Notes: generated by a model from the sequence alone, not told the origin. 64,000 nucleotides of DNA from Pleomorphomonas sp. PLEO (GCF_041320595.1 NZ_CP166625.1:4958001-5022000), one strand, 5' to 3'. Counted from the stretch's first letter, positions 1 to 11,838 are shown. Program-made: numbers and translations.

Positions 1-1
1 C

Positions 2-1363
2 GAGGATCAGTTCGGCTTCGTGCGTGTGCGCGGTGAAATTTCCGGCTATCGGGGGCCACACTCCTCGGGACATGCCTATTTTGCCTTGAAGGACGAGGGT
101 GCTCGCATCGAGGCCGTGGTCTGGCGCGGCGTGATGGGCAAATTGCGCTTCAAGCCTGAGGAAGGCATGGAGGTGATTGCTACTGGCCGGCTCACCACCT
201 ATCCAAACTCCTCCAAATATCAGATCGTCATCGACGCGCTGGAACCGGCCGGTGCCGGTGCGCTGATGGCGCTGCTTGAGGAGCGCAAACGCAAGCTGGG
301 CGCCGAGGGGCTGTTCGATGCCGGGCGCAAGCAGCTTCTTCCCTATTTGCCGCGCGTGGTCGGCGTCGTTACCTCGCCGACCGGTGCCGTCATCCGAGAC
401 ATTCTGCATCGCCTTGCCGATCGCTTCCCGGTGCACGTGTTGATCTGGCCAGTGAAGGTGCAAGGTGATAACTGCGGCCCCGAGGTGGCGGCCGGTATTG
501 CCGGCTTCAATGCATTGCCAGAGGGCGGCGCCATTCCGCGGCCGGATGTCATCATCGTGGCGCGCGGCGGTGGCAGTCTCGAAGACCTGTGGGGCTTCAA
601 TGACGAGGTTGTGGTACGCGCCGCCGCGGCGAGCGACATCCCGCTGGTCTCCGCCGTCGGCCATGAAACCGACTGGACGCTGATCGACCTCGCAGCCGAC
701 GTTCGCGCGCCGACGCCGACCGGGGCCGCCGAAATGGTGGTGCCGGTACGGCGTGAGCTGATGGATCGCGTCGACGATCTCGGCCGTCGGCTTACCGGCG
801 CCAGCCTTCGGGCGATCGATCTTCGGCGAACGCGGCTTGTGTCGGCCGCGCGTGCTCTGCCGCGCGCTTCCGACATCCTGGCGCTGCCGCGCCAACGCTT
901 CGACGCCGTAGCCAATGCCCTGCCAAAGGCGTTGCTTGCCAACACAACGCTGCACGCCCGGCAATTCGAGCGTGTCACCGCCCGCCTCACGCCGGCGAGC
1001 CTTCTCCGGACCCAGGCACAACTGGCCGAGCGGTTGTCGGGACTGTCGGCGCGTAGCGGCCGCGCGGTCTCCGAACTGATCGCTCGACGGCGGGCACGCC
1101 TCGACCAGGTGAATTCGGTGTTCGACGCGGTCAACCACATGGCGACGCTGAGGCGTGGCTATGCGCTGGTACGCGACGAAGAGGGAAAGCCGGTGTTCCG
1201 CGCTGGCGGACTCGCAGCAGGCGCGGCGATCGAGATTGAATTCTCCGACGGTCGGGTCCACGGCCGGGTCGGCGAGGAACCACATCTCGCATCTGACGCA
1301 AAGCCGACGCCGCGCCGCCCGAAAACGAAATCCGGCCCAGCCGATCAGGGCAATCTCTTCTGA
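2..1363 (+). CDS. xseA: Exodeoxyribonuclease VII large subunit, 5' truncated by the window edge
   Basis: This is the large, catalytic subunit of exonuclease VII, which degrades single-stranded DNA into oligonucleotides together with XseB. The frame is already open at base 2, so the start codon and most of the N-terminal OB-fold lie outside the window; the GTG at 20 is internal. The OB-fold remnant ([10 protein letters not shown]) is followed by the catalytic core, including [18 protein letters not shown] near position 558-611 and [23 protein letters not shown]-type sequence after it, then a long helical region and a C-terminal tail. The product ends only 4 bp from the convergent GGDEF gene. 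Assignment is secure; the fragment has about 454 codons. Confidence 0.95.
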   Translation, partial: EDQFGFVRVRGEISGYRGPHSSGHAYFALKDEGARIEAVVWRGVMGKLRFKPEEGMEVIATGRLTTYPNSSKYQIVIDALEPAGAGALMALLEERKRKLGAEGLFDAGRKQLLPYLPRVVGVVTSPTGAVIRDILHRLADRFPVHVLIWPVKVQGDNCGPEVAAGIAGFNALPEGGAIPRPDVIIVARGGGSLEDLWGFNDEVVVRAAAASDIPLVSAVGHETDWTLIDLAADVRAPTPTGAAEMVVPVRRELMDRVDDLGRRLTGASLRAIDLRRTRLVSAARALPRASDILALPRQRFDAVANALPKALLANTTLHARQFERVTARLTPASLLRTQAQLAERLSGLSARSGRAVSELIARRRARLDQVNSVFDAVNHMATLRRGYALVRDEEGKPVFRAGGLAAGAAIEIEFSDGRVHGRVGEEPHLASDAKPTPRRPKTKSGPADQGNLF

Positions 1364-1367
1364 CCGA

Positions 1368-3002
1368 TCAAGACAAGACTGAGCGTATCCGCCCATCAGT
1401 CAATTCGCCCGGCGGGCGGGCGACGACAACTCGGTTGCGTCCTGCGCGCTTGGCGGCATAGACGGCCTTATCGGCCTGTTGCAACATCTGCTCAAAGGAC
1501 GCAGCGGTATCCGGATAGGCCGAGATGCCCGCCGAAAAGGTGATTTCGGCCGGCCCCTGGCTGGTCACCACCGGTTGGGCACGGATAACCGCCCGCCAAG
1601 CCTCGGCACGGGCGCGAGCCTCTTCGATATCGGCGTGAGGCATCAACACCAGAAACTCCTCGCCACCCATGCGCACGGCCACTTCGCCGGGACGAAGCGA
1701 ACGGCTGAGGACACCCGCGATCGCCACCAGGGCGTCATCGCCGGCCTTATGACCATAGGTGTCGTTGAGCCGTTTAAAGTGATCAAGGTCGAGGGAAACA
1801 GCCACCAGAGACCGTCCGACAGCGTCGGCGGTATCGATCAGCCGGTCAGAAATGTTCTCGAGGATGCGCCGGTTGTTGAGGCCGGTCAGACTGTCGCGGT
1901 GCGCCATTTCGTGAAGTTGCTCCTGCAGACGCAGGTTGGCTTCGAGACGCTCCTCCATCAGCCGAGTCGACACATGCAGGCTCTCCTGAGCCCGCAGATA
2001 ATCGGTGATATCGCGCAGCACGTAAGCGACGCTTTGGGAATGACGGACCGCGTCGACGACCACGGTTCGCACCTCGTAGGTCCGCTCGCCCCGTTGCCAG
2101 CGGCGCACAAATTCGCCGCCACCGAACAGACTTGAGCGATCAATGGGTCCGAACGTGGTGCCCAGCTCGGCAAAGGCCTTGCCGACCAGTTGTTTCCCGT
2201 CGAAAATCGTCCGCATGGCAGCATTGGCCTCGGCGATCAGGCCATTCGCGGATACGACGAGAATACCATCGGGATGAGCGGAGACCACCGCGCTGATAGC
2301 TACCGGCGCAAGCGACAAGAATTGGTTCCGGCTGACCAGAATGCCGTAGATCATCGGCACCACAACATAGGCGAGCGGCGTCGGATCAAATCCGAGAATG
2401 CGAATTCCTGCAAGATTGTAGGCGGCATTGGCCACCCATGGCACCATTGCGGATACGAGAAGACCGATGAATTGAGCGCGGTGCACTTGCGGGGCATGAA
2501 TTGCCGCCCAGATCGTGCGGATGGCCGTCAGCGACATGAAAAAGTAGATGGCGATCATCGCCGCGAAGAAGACCGGACCGTGCTGATAGAGCAATTGGTG
2601 GGGATAGGCGGGCGTCGGATCGGGCGTGACGGCGACATAGATGAGGTGATGCAGGTCGTTGGTCATGGCGATCGCCAGCACCAGCAACCCAGCGGCAATG
2701 GCGAAGCCTGTATGCAGCGAAGCGTTGGGGAGGTCGGACCCGCGGATGTAGGCGGTCATGAACAACATCCACGAGATCGGTGTCGTAATGATGCCGTACC
2801 AAGCCAGTTCAGAGTAAAATATCTTCGCCGCTGGATCGCTGGCACTGACATCGAAAAACGCACTGACCGCCCACCAGCATCCCGACGCCATCAGCATCAG
2901 ATAGTCAGTGCGCCCGGGAAAGCTACCGACTCGCAGCGTATGCCAAGTGGTCAAGACCGTCCCGACCACGACAAAAGCCAGAATGGCGGCGGCTGGCTGC
3001 AC
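1368..3002 (-). CDS. Membrane-bound diguanylate cyclase (7TM sensor, PAS, GGDEF)
   Basis: Predicted to make cyclic di-GMP at the inner membrane. Residues about 1-225 are hydrophobic and match the seven-helix N-terminal module of some histidine kinases; about 235-345 look like a PAS domain; about 365-530 form a GGDEF domain. The active-site motif is GGEEF at residues 446-450, so catalysis is likely. Five residues upstream the inhibitory I-site reads R437-P-G-E440 instead of RxxD, which may weaken product inhibition. The start is a GTG at 3002; the ribosome site is weak. The gene is convergent with xseA and divergent from glcB. The input signal of the 7TM module is unknown. Confidence 0.88.
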   Translation of the reverse strand: MQPAAAILAFVVVGTVLTTWHTLRVGSFPGRTDYLMLMASGCWWAVSAFFDVSASDPAAKIFYSELAWYGIITTPISWMLFMTAYIRGSDLPNASLHTGFAIAAGLLVLAIAMTNDLHHLIYVAVTPDPTPAYPHQLLYQHGPVFFAAMIAIYFFMSLTAIRTIWAAIHAPQVHRAQFIGLLVSAMVPWVANAAYNLAGIRILGFDPTPLAYVVVPMIYGILVSRNQFLSLAPVAISAVVSAHPDGILVVSANGLIAEANAAMRTIFDGKQLVGKAFAELGTTFGPIDRSSLFGGGEFVRRWQRGERTYEVRTVVVDAVRHSQSVAYVLRDITDYLRAQESLHVSTRLMEERLEANLRLQEQLHEMAHRDSLTGLNNRRILENISDRLIDTADAVGRSLVAVSLDLDHFKRLNDTYGHKAGDDALVAIAGVLSRSLRPGEVAVRMGGEEFLVLMPHADIEEARARAEAWRAVIRAQPVVTSQGPAEITFSAGISAYPDTAASFEQMLQQADKAVYAAKRAGRNRVVVARPPGELTDGRIRSVLS

Positions 3003-3217
3003 GAGGGGTCGAGCTCCGGGGGAAATCGTTCGGTTAGGGCGATTTACGGATGTTATTCTGCGGGATCTTTCAATTTCGTTTCGACTTTATGCATGCCTTA
3101 TCGAAAAAATACGAACCTCCGCGCGCCGTCGGGACTGGACAGCGCCGGGCACAAAAGCTTTTCTGAGGCTGCTCCGTACGGGTTTTTCCCGAAATTCGAC
3201 GAAACCAGGATGCTGAA

Positions 3218-5386
3218 ATGACCGCCTATCGTACGATGAATGGCCTCAAGGTCGCCACAGAACTCGCGGACTTCGTCGAGCGGGAAGCGCTGCCCGGCAG
3301 CGGGCTGGAACCGGAGCGTTTCTGGGCCGCGCTTGCCGGCATCATCGGCCGCTTTGGCCCCGAGAATAAGCGCCTTCTCGACCGACGCGACGCGTTGCAG
3401 CGGCAAATCGATGCTTGGCACACCGCCAACCCCGGCGCTGTGGACTCTGCCGCCTATCGGGCCTTCCTGACCGAGATCGGCTACATCGTTGCCGAACCGC
3501 CCTCCTTTGCCATCGACACGGCCGGTGTCGACCCGGAGATCGCCGAGGTCGCCGGACCGCAGCTCGTGGTGCCGGTGATGAACGCCCGTTACGCCCTCAA
3601 CGCGGCCAATGCCCGCTGGGGCAGTCTGTATGATGCCTTCTATGGAACCGATGCCCTTGGCACACCACCGCCCAAGGGAGGATTCGATGCCGAACGGGCG
3701 AAAACGGTGGTGGCGCGTGCCAAGACGATACTCGACGGGGTTGCTCCGCTTGCCTCGCGTGGTCATGCCGATGTCGTCGGCTATTTCATCGACGCGCGCC
3801 AGCTCAAGGTACGCTTTGCCGACGGCAACGAGGAAGAACTCGCCAATCCCGAGGTTTTCGTCGGCTATCGAGGCGATCTGGAAGAACCAGCCGGCTTTCT
3901 CCTGAAGCGCAATGGCCTGCATATCGACATCCAAGTCGACCGGGGACTTCCTATCGGAGCGAGCGATCCCGCAGGCATCGCCGACATCTTGGTCGAAAGC
4001 GCGCTGACCACCATCATGGACTGCGAGGATTCGGTCGCGGCGGTCGATGCCGAAGACAAGGTGGCCGTCTATCGCAACTGGCTCGGCCTGATGCGTGGCG
4101 ATCTAGCGGCCAGCTTCGACAAGGGCGGCATTGCAACGACGCGACATCTCGCGGCCGACCGTAACTTCATCCGGCTCGACGGCTCGGATGGCTCGCTCAA
4201 GGGCCTCAGCCTGATGCTGGTGCGCAACGTCGGCTCGCTCCTGTTGACCGACGCGGTGCTCGACGCCGATGGCAACGAGACGGCCGAATGCCTTCTCGAT
4301 GCGCTGGTCACTTCCGCGATCGCCCTTCACGACGTCGGCCCGAACGGCCGCCACGCCAATAGCCGCACCGGTGCCGTCTACATCGTCAAGCCGAAGATGC
4401 ACGGCCCGGAGGAGGTCGCCTTCGCCGATCGGCTGTTCGTCGCGGTCGAGGCGGCCCTTGGCCTCGAGCCGCTCACACTCAAGATGGGGATCATGGACGA
4501 GGAGCGGCGCACCTCGGTCAATCTTCGCGCGGCGATCGCCGCGGCGAAATCGCGCGTGTTTTTCATCAATACCGGCTTTCTCGATCGTACCGGCGACGAA
4601 ATCCATACCTCGATGCTGGCTGGTCCCATGGTGAGAAAGGGCGACATGAAGTCGTCCGCCTGGATCGGGGCCTACGAGGCGGGCAATGTCGACGCCGGCC
4701 TCGCCCTGGGCTTTTCCGGCCATGCCCAGATCGGCAAAGGCATGTGGGCGGCTCCCGACCGCATGGCCGCGATGCTCGCGGAGAAAATCGGCCATCCGCG
4801 CGCCGGCGCCTCAACAGCTTGGGTACCATCGCCAACCGCGGCGACACTGCATGCTCTCCACTATCTCGAGGTCGATGTCGCTGCCAGGCAGGCAGAGCTT
4901 GCAAGTCGCGAGCGTGCTTCCCTCGATGCGCTGCTGACGCTGCCGATCGCCCCGGACCGCCCCTGGAACGCCGCCGAAATCACCGAGGAACTCGACAACA
5001 ACGCGCAGGGACTTCTCGGTTATGTGGTCCGCTGGATCGATCAGGGTGTTGGCTGCTCCAAGGTACCCGACATCCATGACGTTGGCCTGATGGAGGACCG
5101 CGCGACACTTCGAATCTCCAGCCAGCACATTGCCAACTGGCTGAAGCACGGCGTGGTCAGTCGCGAACAAGTGATGGAAACGCTTGAGCGAATGGCAGCC
5201 TTCGTCGACAGGCAGAACGAGGGCGACCCGGCCTACCGGCCGATCGGTAATGACTTTGCAGGATCGCTGGCCTTTCAGGCGGCCGTCGAGCTGATCCTGA
5301 CCGGCGAACGCCAGCCGAATGGCTACACGGAACCGGTGCTCACCGCATTCCGACGTAGGCGAAAGGTCGAGATCGCCATGAGATGA
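3218..5386 (+). CDS. glcB: Malate synthase G
   Basis: Condenses glyoxylate with acetyl-CoA to give malate in the glyoxylate and glycolate routes; cytoplasmic and Mg-dependent. The 722-residue length fits the monomeric G isoform. Family signatures are visible: the [16 protein letters not shown] region (about residues 267-282), the [24 protein letters not shown]-type central stretch, [12 protein letters not shown] and the C-terminal [23 protein letters not shown] segment. It stands alone without glcDEF or isocitrate lyase nearby. The 215 bp upstream separate it from the divergent GGDEF gene and must hold its promoter. Confidence 0.96.
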   Translation: MTAYRTMNGLKVATELADFVEREALPGSGLEPERFWAALAGIIGRFGPENKRLLDRRDALQRQIDAWHTANPGAVDSAAYRAFLTEIGYIVAEPPSFAIDTAGVDPEIAEVAGPQLVVPVMNARYALNAANARWGSLYDAFYGTDALGTPPPKGGFDAERAKTVVARAKTILDGVAPLASRGHADVVGYFIDARQLKVRFADGNEEELANPEVFVGYRGDLEEPAGFLLKRNGLHIDIQVDRGLPIGASDPAGIADILVESALTTIMDCEDSVAAVDAEDKVAVYRNWLGLMRGDLAASFDKGGIATTRHLAADRNFIRLDGSDGSLKGLSLMLVRNVGSLLLTDAVLDADGNETAECLLDALVTSAIALHDVGPNGRHANSRTGAVYIVKPKMHGPEEVAFADRLFVAVEAALGLEPLTLKMGIMDEERRTSVNLRAAIAAAKSRVFFINTGFLDRTGDEIHTSMLAGPMVRKGDMKSSAWIGAYEAGNVDAGLALGFSGHAQIGKGMWAAPDRMAAMLAEKIGHPRAGASTAWVPSPTAATLHALHYLEVDVAARQAELASRERASLDALLTLPIAPDRPWNAAEITEELDNNAQGLLGYVVRWIDQGVGCSKVPDIHDVGLMEDRATLRISSQHIANWLKHGVVSREQVMETLERMAAFVDRQNEGDPAYRPIGNDFAGSLAFQAAVELILTGERQPNGYTEPVLTAFRRRRKVEIAMR

Positions 5387-5387
5387 A

Positions 5388-5401
5388 TTGATCGGCGCCA
5401 A
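5388..5401 (+). promoter_or_regulatory. Candidate FNR/FixK box upstream of the universal stress protein gene
   Basis: TTGATCGGCGCCAA keeps the left half-site TTGAT and the CAA of the right half at the 14-bp spacing of TTGAT-N4-ATCAA. It begins right after the glcB stop codon and lies about 105 bp before the universal stress protein start. Universal stress proteins are often FNR/FixK targets in alphaproteobacteria. The right half is imperfect, so this is a candidate only. Confidence 0.4.
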
Positions 5402-5506
5402 GACCTATCTATGGATAAGGCGTCGGTGGTTTTCTGGTCTCCTACAAGACCTTGCCGCCGACACCGGGTCGCCAGGCCAATTTGAAGTCGCTGAGGAGGC
5501 GCTGCC

Positions 5507-6337
5507 ATGACCGTCAGGGACATCTTCACAATTATCGACATCTACAACGACAAGATGAACGCCTCCGCGGCGGCGCTGGAATTCGCATCGCGACGAAAAG
5601 CCCACGTTACGGGTCTCGCACTGGCGCTCGAACCGATCGCACCCGGCTTCCTTGCCTCGCCGGTACCAGCGGAATATCTCGTCGAAGCGATCACCAACGC
5701 AGAGAACTCTGCCAAGGAAGCCGCCGCCGCCTTCGCCGCCGAAGCGAAGAAACTTGGGGTCGACGCCGAGGCACGCACCGCCACCGTTTATTCCGGTGGG
5801 ACGCCGGCCATCGTGCGGCAGGCGCAACTGTCCGACCTGATCATTGTCGGCCAGGACGATCCCGAGCATGGCGAGCCGATGCGCGCAGCCATCATCGAAA
5901 CGCTGCTGTTTGAATCCGGCGTGCCGGTGATGATCATTCCTTCAGGATGGAACAAGCCGATCACCTCGGAGAAAGTGATGATCGCCTGGGACGGCTCGTC
6001 GACGGCGGCGCGTGCGGTGCACGCTGCCCTGCCGGCATTGCGGGTCGCCACCTCGATCGAAGTGGTGATGGTCGCCGGCTCCAAGAAATGGTCCGGCGAG
6101 CCCGGCGCCGACGTTGCCGCCTATCTTGCCCGCCACGACCATAAAGTCACGGTCACGACGCTGCCGCGCTCGGCATCCGAGGTATCGGCCGTGATTAATA
6201 ATCACGCAGCCGAAAGTGGTGCGACCCTGCTGGTCATGGGCGGTTACGGCCACAACCGTTTCCGCCAGTTCGTGCTTGGCGGCGTCACGCGCGACATGCT
6301 TGAAAAGATGACCATCCCGACGTTGATGACTCACTGA
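5507..6337 (+). CDS. Tandem-domain universal stress protein (UspA family)
   Basis: A 276-residue cytoplasmic protein made of two Usp domains (about 1-140 and 150-276). The second domain carries the nucleotide-binding loop pattern near its end (GGYGHNRFRQFVLGGVT, about residues 245-261), so it is likely an ATP-binding Usp; the first domain is more divergent and its ATP motif is not clear. Such proteins help survival under starvation, oxygen limitation or oxidative stress. A strong ribosome site (GAGGAGG) sits just before the ATG. An FNR-like box lies upstream and a strong hairpin follows the stop, so it is probably monocistronic. Confidence 0.92.
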   Translation: MTVRDIFTIIDIYNDKMNASAAALEFASRRKAHVTGLALALEPIAPGFLASPVPAEYLVEAITNAENSAKEAAAAFAAEAKKLGVDAEARTATVYSGGTPAIVRQAQLSDLIIVGQDDPEHGEPMRAAIIETLLFESGVPVMIIPSGWNKPITSEKVMIAWDGSSTAARAVHAALPALRVATSIEVVMVAGSKKWSGEPGADVAAYLARHDHKVTVTTLPRSASEVSAVINNHAAESGATLLVMGGYGHNRFRQFVLGGVTRDMLEKMTIPTLMTH

Positions 6338-6349
6338 TCTCCCATATCA

Positions 6350-6373
6350 GAGCGCGGCCACCCGGCCGCGCTC
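6350..6373 (+). terminator. Hairpin terminator after the universal stress protein gene
   Basis: A perfect 10-bp GC-rich stem, GAGCGCGGCC and its complement, with loop ACCC, 13 bp after the stop codon. No T-run follows, so it may act as a weak or Rho-assisted terminator. Confidence 0.55.
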
Positions 6374-6403
6374 CGTCCCCGCATCGCCGAGCCCTCGCCC
6401 GAC

Positions 6404-9108
6404 ATGAGCCTTCAAAGCCTCGACCCATTTTTCCGGCCGAAGCGCGTCGTGCTGATCGGCGCGACGCCTCGGCCGAATTCGGTCGGCTCTGTGCTTGCCC
6501 GCAATCTGGTAGCCTTTGGCCGCGACCGGGTGGCTTTCGTCAATCCGTTCTTCACCGAAATCGACGGCGTCGCCGTTCATCCCTCGCTTTCAAGTCTCGC
6601 GGCTCCCGCCGATCTTGCCGTGGTCGCCGTGCCACCAGAGGTGATCGTCGAGGTGATGGAGGAAATCGGCGCGGTCGGCATCCGCCACGCGGTGGTGATC
6701 ACCACAGGCCTCGGCCACGGGCCGGACAGTCTTCTCGAAGCGATGAAAACCGTCGCACGGCGACACGGCATCCGCGTGCTGGGCCCCAATAGCGCCGGCC
6801 TTCAGATCCCGTCGATCGGCCTCAACGCCAGTTTTGCGCAAAGGGCCGCAGTGCCCGGCGACCTCGCCTTCATCTCGCAGTCCGGCACGCTCACCCACGC
6901 CGCGCTTGATTGGGCGGCCCGGCATGGCATCGGCTTTTCCGGTATTGCCGTGCTCGGAGATGCCGTCGATGTTCATTTCGACGAGATGCTCGATCATTTC
7001 GCCCTCGACCACCGCACGCGGGCGATCCTCCTTTATCTTGAGAGCATCCGCGACGCCCGCGCCTTCCTCTCGGCGGCACGCGCCGCTGCCCGATCGAAAC
7101 CGGTGGTGGTGATCAAGGCCGGGCGCCACGCCGCGGGCGCTCGCGCTGCCCGCTCTCACACGGGCGCGCTGGCTGGTATCGATGCCGTCTACGACTGCGC
7201 CTTCCGCCGAGCCGGCCTGCTCAGGGTGGCCGACCTCGACGAGATGTTCGCCGCCGCCGAAACGCTCAGCCTGGTGCCGCGCATTCACGGCAAACGCATT
7301 GCCGTGGTCACCAACGGTGGCGGCGCCGGCGTGCTCGCCGCCGACCGCGTCGTCGATCTCGACGGCGAGCTTGCGACGCTTGGCGAGGATACCATCGCCG
7401 CGCTCGACCTAGTGCTGCCGCCGGGCTGGTCGCGTGGCAACCCGGTGGACCTTATCGGCAACGCCGCCGCCGACCGCTACGGCGCGGCAACGCGGGCGGT
7501 CCTCGCCGACAGTGGCGTCGATGCGGTAGTGGTCATCAACTGCCCGACACCGCTTGCCCCTTCCAGGCTGGCCGCCGAAGCGGTGGTGGAAGCCGTCGCC
7601 GATTACCGCCGAGGGCGGTACGACGGCAAGCCGCTGATTGCTGCCTGGCTCGGCGAGGATGACGGCTGGAACGCCACGTTCGCGCGGGCGCGCATTCCAG
7701 CTCTCGAAACACCGCACGGCGCCGTCGAAGGGTTGATGCAACTCGTCCGCCACGCCGAGGCGCAAGCGGCGCTGACGGCAACGCCAGCCGACGTTCTCGC
7801 CGGCTTCTCACCCGACCGAGCCCGCGCGGCAAGGGTGATCGCCGCGGCGTTGGCCGACGGCCGCCTGTGGCTCAAGGCGAGCGAGGTGGTGGATCTTCTG
7901 GCCGCCTACGACATTCCCATCGTGCCGGCCCTCGCCGCCGCCGACGCCGCCGAGGCGCAGCGTCTCGCAGCTCGCCTTCTCGTCGAGCACCGCTCGCTGG
8001 TGGTGAAGATCGCCTCGCCGGATATCGTTCACAAGTCCGACGTCGGGGGGTGGAACTGGAACTGTCCAGCCCCGAAGCGGTCGCCGCGGCGACCGAGGCC
8101 GTGATCGCCCGAGCCAGGGCTGCCCGCCCCGGTGCCCGCATTGATGGCGTCACGTTGCATCCGATGATCGTGGCGCCCAAGGCGGTGGAGCTGATCGCCG
8201 GCGTCACCGACGACCCGGTATTCGGACCGGTGATGGTGTTCGGGCGTGGCGGGACCGCCGTGGAAGTGATCAACGACCGGGCACTGGCTCTGCCGCCGCT
8301 CGACGCCAACCTTGCGCGCGACCTTATCGCCCGGACGCGCGTCGCTCGCCAGCTCCAAGGCTATCGCGATCGGCGGCCCGTCGATGTCGACCGTCTGGCC
8401 GGAATTCTACAGCGACTCGCCCAGTTGGTCGCAGAACATCCTGTGATCGGCGACATCGATCTCAATCCACTGATCGCCGAGGCGGATCGTTTGACGGTGG
8501 TCGACGCCCGGGTGACGCTTGTCTCCGACTCGCCGGCATCGGGCGGTGCTGTGCATCATCCACGCCTCTCCATCCGCCCTTATCCGACCGAGTGGGAGGA
8601 ATACATCACGCTGTCCGGTGGCCGATCGGTGTTCGTGCGACCGGCAAGACCGGAGGATGAAGGACGTTACCTCGCCTTCTTCTCAAAAATGACGGCCGAG
8701 GACATGCGGCTGCGTTTCTTCCAACGCGTCCATGACCTCGGCCATGCCTTTGTCGCCCGCCTGACCCAGATCGACTATGCGCGCGCTATGGCCTTCGTCG
8801 CTCTCGATCCGGACAATGGCGATATGCTCGGAGGCGTCCGATTGCACGGCGATCCCGGCGGCGACGACGGGGAGTACGCCGTGTCGGTGCGTTCCGACCT
8901 CAAGGGGCTGGGCCTTGGCCGAGCGTTGATGATCCAGATCATCCGCTACGCCCGTCGCGAACACTATGCGCATATCCATGGCGAAGTCCTCACGGAAAAT
9001 CGGCAAATGCTCCGGATGTGCGAACGGCTTGGCTTTGTGTTGACGCCGGACCCCGAAAGCCCGGAGATCATCAAGGTGGATCTTGATCTCCGGTCAATTA
9101 CTGATTGA
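6404..9108 (+). pseudogene. Pat-type ADP-forming acyl-CoA synthetase fused to GNAT acetyltransferase, split by a one-base frameshift
   Basis: The full gene would encode about 900 residues: CoA-binding and CoA-ligase domains like ADP-forming acetyl-CoA synthetase, then an ATP-grasp half, then a C-terminal GNAT domain (about 8630-9100). This is the architecture of protein lysine acetyltransferases of the Pat/YfiQ group, which tune metabolic enzymes such as Acs. The reading frame breaks in a run of six G at 8045-8050; one more G would restore ...SDVGGVELELSS. The upstream frame stops at 8104, while the downstream frame stays open to 9108 with conserved sequence, so the break is recent or a base-calling error. 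The SHTGALAG motif keeps His252, the position of the phospho-histidine in active ADP-forming synthetases, a residue I recall as lost in the Salmonella Pat. Confidence 0.85.
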
Positions 9109-9399
9109 CCTAAAGTCTATTCGTCATGTGCTTTGCATGCGCGTGCGCCATCGCAACCAAACTGCGAACTGTAAGGCATTTGGTTTGCACACCATTTCCA
9201 GTCGTCGAGAGAAGTCAGACCCCACTTCGTGAACGCCCGAGAAATTTAACTTTCGCAAGCAGTTGCAACATCAGCGCATTTTCGTATTTTTTTGCGCATT
9301 TCGTCCACTTTTCCTTTACCGGACCCGCAGCAGAGTTTCCGGATATGCACGTAGAGCTTGCGCGCCGTCTGATGGCGGGCGCCAATCCGGGGGGAGAAG

Positions 9400-11787
9400 A
9401 TGTCGCTCACGGCCTTCCTGTCGAACCGATCGATTTCCGTAAAAATCGGCGGCGGCCTCATTTCCCTCGCGGTACTGGCCGCCATTGTCGGAGGAGCCGG
9501 ATTTCTCGGTCTCAGCCGTCTGGGTCTTGCCATTGACATGACGTCGAAGTCGGCTTCGGTGCTGGCGACGGTCAACGATGCCGGCAACGCCGTCACGACC
9601 TTCATCCAAACTCGCGATAACGGCGCTGCTTCCGAGGCGAACCGTCTGCTTGATCAAGTCAATGCCAGCCTCGACGAACTCGGTGGCAAGTCCGATCCCG
9701 GCCTTGCCCCAGCCTACGCGGCCGTTGATCAATTTCGGACGTCGATTGGCGTTCTATCCTCTTCCTCGGATGCCGTTGCCGCGAGCGCCGCGGCGACAAT
9801 GGAACTGCTTTCCAACATGCAGAGCCGGGCCACCCAGATCGAGTCCGACGCGGCGGCCAAGGCAAAGGAGTTTCAGACCAAAGCCGGTGAAGCTGCCCTA
9901 GCCACCAACTCCGCCGCCGATCTCGCGTTGACCGCCTACAAGATCGAAATTTCAACGCTACAGGCCAACGAGTCCCTGGCGAAGTTCGCGGCGAGCAACG
10001 ACACCACTAATGTCGACGCCGCGCTGAAGGCGGTGATGTCGGTACGGGTGATCGTCAATCAGATCAAGGCTCTTGGCGCCGACGACGAAATCAAGACCCA
10101 GGCGAGTGCCATCGAAGAGGCCGCCAAAGGACTGGTGCCGCTACTCGATGAAATGCGCAATGGCTCCAACCCCTTCGCAGCCGAGCAGAAGCGGCTCTTC
10201 GCGCTCGAGGGTCTTGGCAAGCTCAGCAAGGGCACCGACGAAATCATTCGCCTTGCCGGCCAGCAACGGGACCTTGCCAGCTACAACATGCAGTCGCTGC
10301 TGGAGAATGCTGCCAAGTCACGTGAACTTTCCGACCTTGCAACGCTGTTCGGTGGCGAGATCGACGGATTGGCGCTGCAAACGACGACCTATCGCTACGA
10401 TCAGGAGGCCGTCAGTACCAAGGCGCTTCTGAAGGCCGCCGATGCGGCCAAGGAGACCGGGCAGAAAATCGTGACTGCCGGCGGCGCCGACCCGTCCAAG
10501 GATATCGACCGCTTCAAGGACGCCTTCACCAAACTGATCGACGCCTCGAAAGCTTTCGCGGGCGCGCGTGAAGATTCGCGCAGCCAGTCGGTGGCCGCCA
10601 TTTCCGCTGTCAAGGCGGTGGTGGACGATCGCGCCGCGGCTGCGAGCCGCAATCGTGCCTCGAGCACATTCACCATGTCCAGCACGCTGGGCGCGGCGCT
10701 GCTGTTCGCACTCATCGTCGGCATCGCGCTGTCGCGCCTGATTACCCGACCGATCACGACCCTCACCGCTGCCATGCGGCGGCTGGCCACCGGCGATACC
10801 GACATGGCGTTGGATCTAGCCGGTCGCAAGGACGAGATCGGCGGCATGTTCGGCGCGGTTCGCGTCTTCCGAGACAACGCCATCGAGCGTCGCCGGCTTG
10901 CCGAGCAGACAGAGGCCGAACAGCAATCGCGGGCGCATCGCCAGGAAACCATCGAAGGCGTCATCAACGATTTTCGCCTTGAGATCGAGCAACTCGTCAG
11001 TATCGTCGCCGGTAACGCCGACCAGATGGAGGCGACCGCGCGGGCATTGGCTGCCATTGCCGAGGAAGCGCGGGACCGCGCCGGCACCGCTGCCTCAGCC
11101 TCCGAACTTGCGTCCGACGGCGTTCAGACGGTCGCCGCCGCCGCCGAGGAGCTGTCGGCGTCGATCGGCGAGATTTCCCGCCAGACCGGCACGGCGACCG
11201 CGGTTGCTCAGCGCGCCACTGGCGAAGCGAAAAAGACCGACGCCACGATTTCGGGCCTTGCCGAAGCGGCGACGCGTATTGGCAATGTCATCACCCTCAT
11301 CAAGGCGATTGCCGAACAAACCAACCTCCTCGCGCTCAACGCCACAATCGAGGCAGCGCGCGCGGGGGAGGCCGGCAAGGGATTTGCCGTCGTCGCCTCC
11401 GAGGTGAAAAACCTCGCCGGCCAGACTGCCAAAGCGACCGAAGAGATCGCCTCGCAGATTTCCCAGATCCAGTCGTCGACAGGCGAGGCGGTCGCCGCCA
11501 TTCGCGCCATTTCCGACATCATGGGCGAGGTCGACCGCACGACGAACGTCATCGCGACCGCCGTCGGCGAGCAGGGCCACGCCACGGCCGAGATTTCGCT
11601 CAATGCCCAGAAGGCGGCCGGCGGCACTAAGTCGGTCGCCGACGAGACACAGGCACTGACGCGCGTCGTTGGCGAAACGTCGCAGTCGGCAAGTCAGGTG
11701 CTTGCCGTCTCCAACGATATGAACGATCAGGCCACGCGCCTGCGCGAGGTCGTCGAGCGCTTTATCAACCGGGTGATGGCTGCCTGA
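9400..11787 (+). CDS. Methyl-accepting chemotaxis protein
   Basis: A 795-residue transmembrane chemoreceptor that signals to CheA/CheW. TM1 is about residues 13-36, the periplasmic part is a long helical ligand-binding region (about 37-424), TM2 about 425-447, HAMP about 446-490, and the cytoplasmic signalling domain ends the protein. The highly conserved hairpin tip ([20 protein letters not shown] onward) is at about 636-672. The large helical sensor could be a bimodular helical domain, but its ligand is unknown. A clear ribosome site (GGGGAGAAG) precedes the ATG. No che genes are adjacent, so it is an orphan receptor; a strong terminator follows. Confidence 0.95.
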   Translation: MSLTAFLSNRSISVKIGGGLISLAVLAAIVGGAGFLGLSRLGLAIDMTSKSASVLATVNDAGNAVTTFIQTRDNGAASEANRLLDQVNASLDELGGKSDPGLAPAYAAVDQFRTSIGVLSSSSDAVAASAAATMELLSNMQSRATQIESDAAAKAKEFQTKAGEAALATNSAADLALTAYKIEISTLQANESLAKFAASNDTTNVDAALKAVMSVRVIVNQIKALGADDEIKTQASAIEEAAKGLVPLLDEMRNGSNPFAAEQKRLFALEGLGKLSKGTDEIIRLAGQQRDLASYNMQSLLENAAKSRELSDLATLFGGEIDGLALQTTTYRYDQEAVSTKALLKAADAAKETGQKIVTAGGADPSKDIDRFKDAFTKLIDASKAFAGAREDSRSQSVAAISAVKAVVDDRAAAASRNRASSTFTMSSTLGAALLFALIVGIALSRLITRPITTLTAAMRRLATGDTDMALDLAGRKDEIGGMFGAVRVFRDNAIERRRLAEQTEAEQQSRAHRQETIEGVINDFRLEIEQLVSIVAGNADQMEATARALAAIAEEARDRAGTAASASELASDGVQTVAAAAEELSASIGEISRQTGTATAVAQRATGEAKKTDATISGLAEAATRIGNVITLIKAIAEQTNLLALNATIEAARAGEAGKGFAVVASEVKNLAGQTAKATEEIASQISQIQSSTGEAVAAIRAISDIMGEVDRTTNVIATAVGEQGHATAEISLNAQKAAGGTKSVADETQALTRVVGETSQSASQVLAVSNDMNDQATRLREVVERFINRVMAA

Positions 11788-11803
11788 CAGTTTTTCGGGG
11801 GAG

Positions 11804-11838
11804 AAAACGGGCAGGTTCCGAAAGGGTCTGCCCGTTTT
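11804..11838 (+). terminator. Rho-independent terminator after the chemoreceptor gene
   Basis: An 11-bp perfect stem (AAAACGGGCAG and complement) around a 13-nt loop, with flanking A and T tracts that would work in both directions. It lies 16 bp after the stop codon. Confidence 0.85.

Noticed and set aside
2190-3221. Long plus-strand open frame antisense to the GGDEF gene
   Set aside because: High-GC shadow of the real gene; charged, low-complexity translation without family features or ribosome site.
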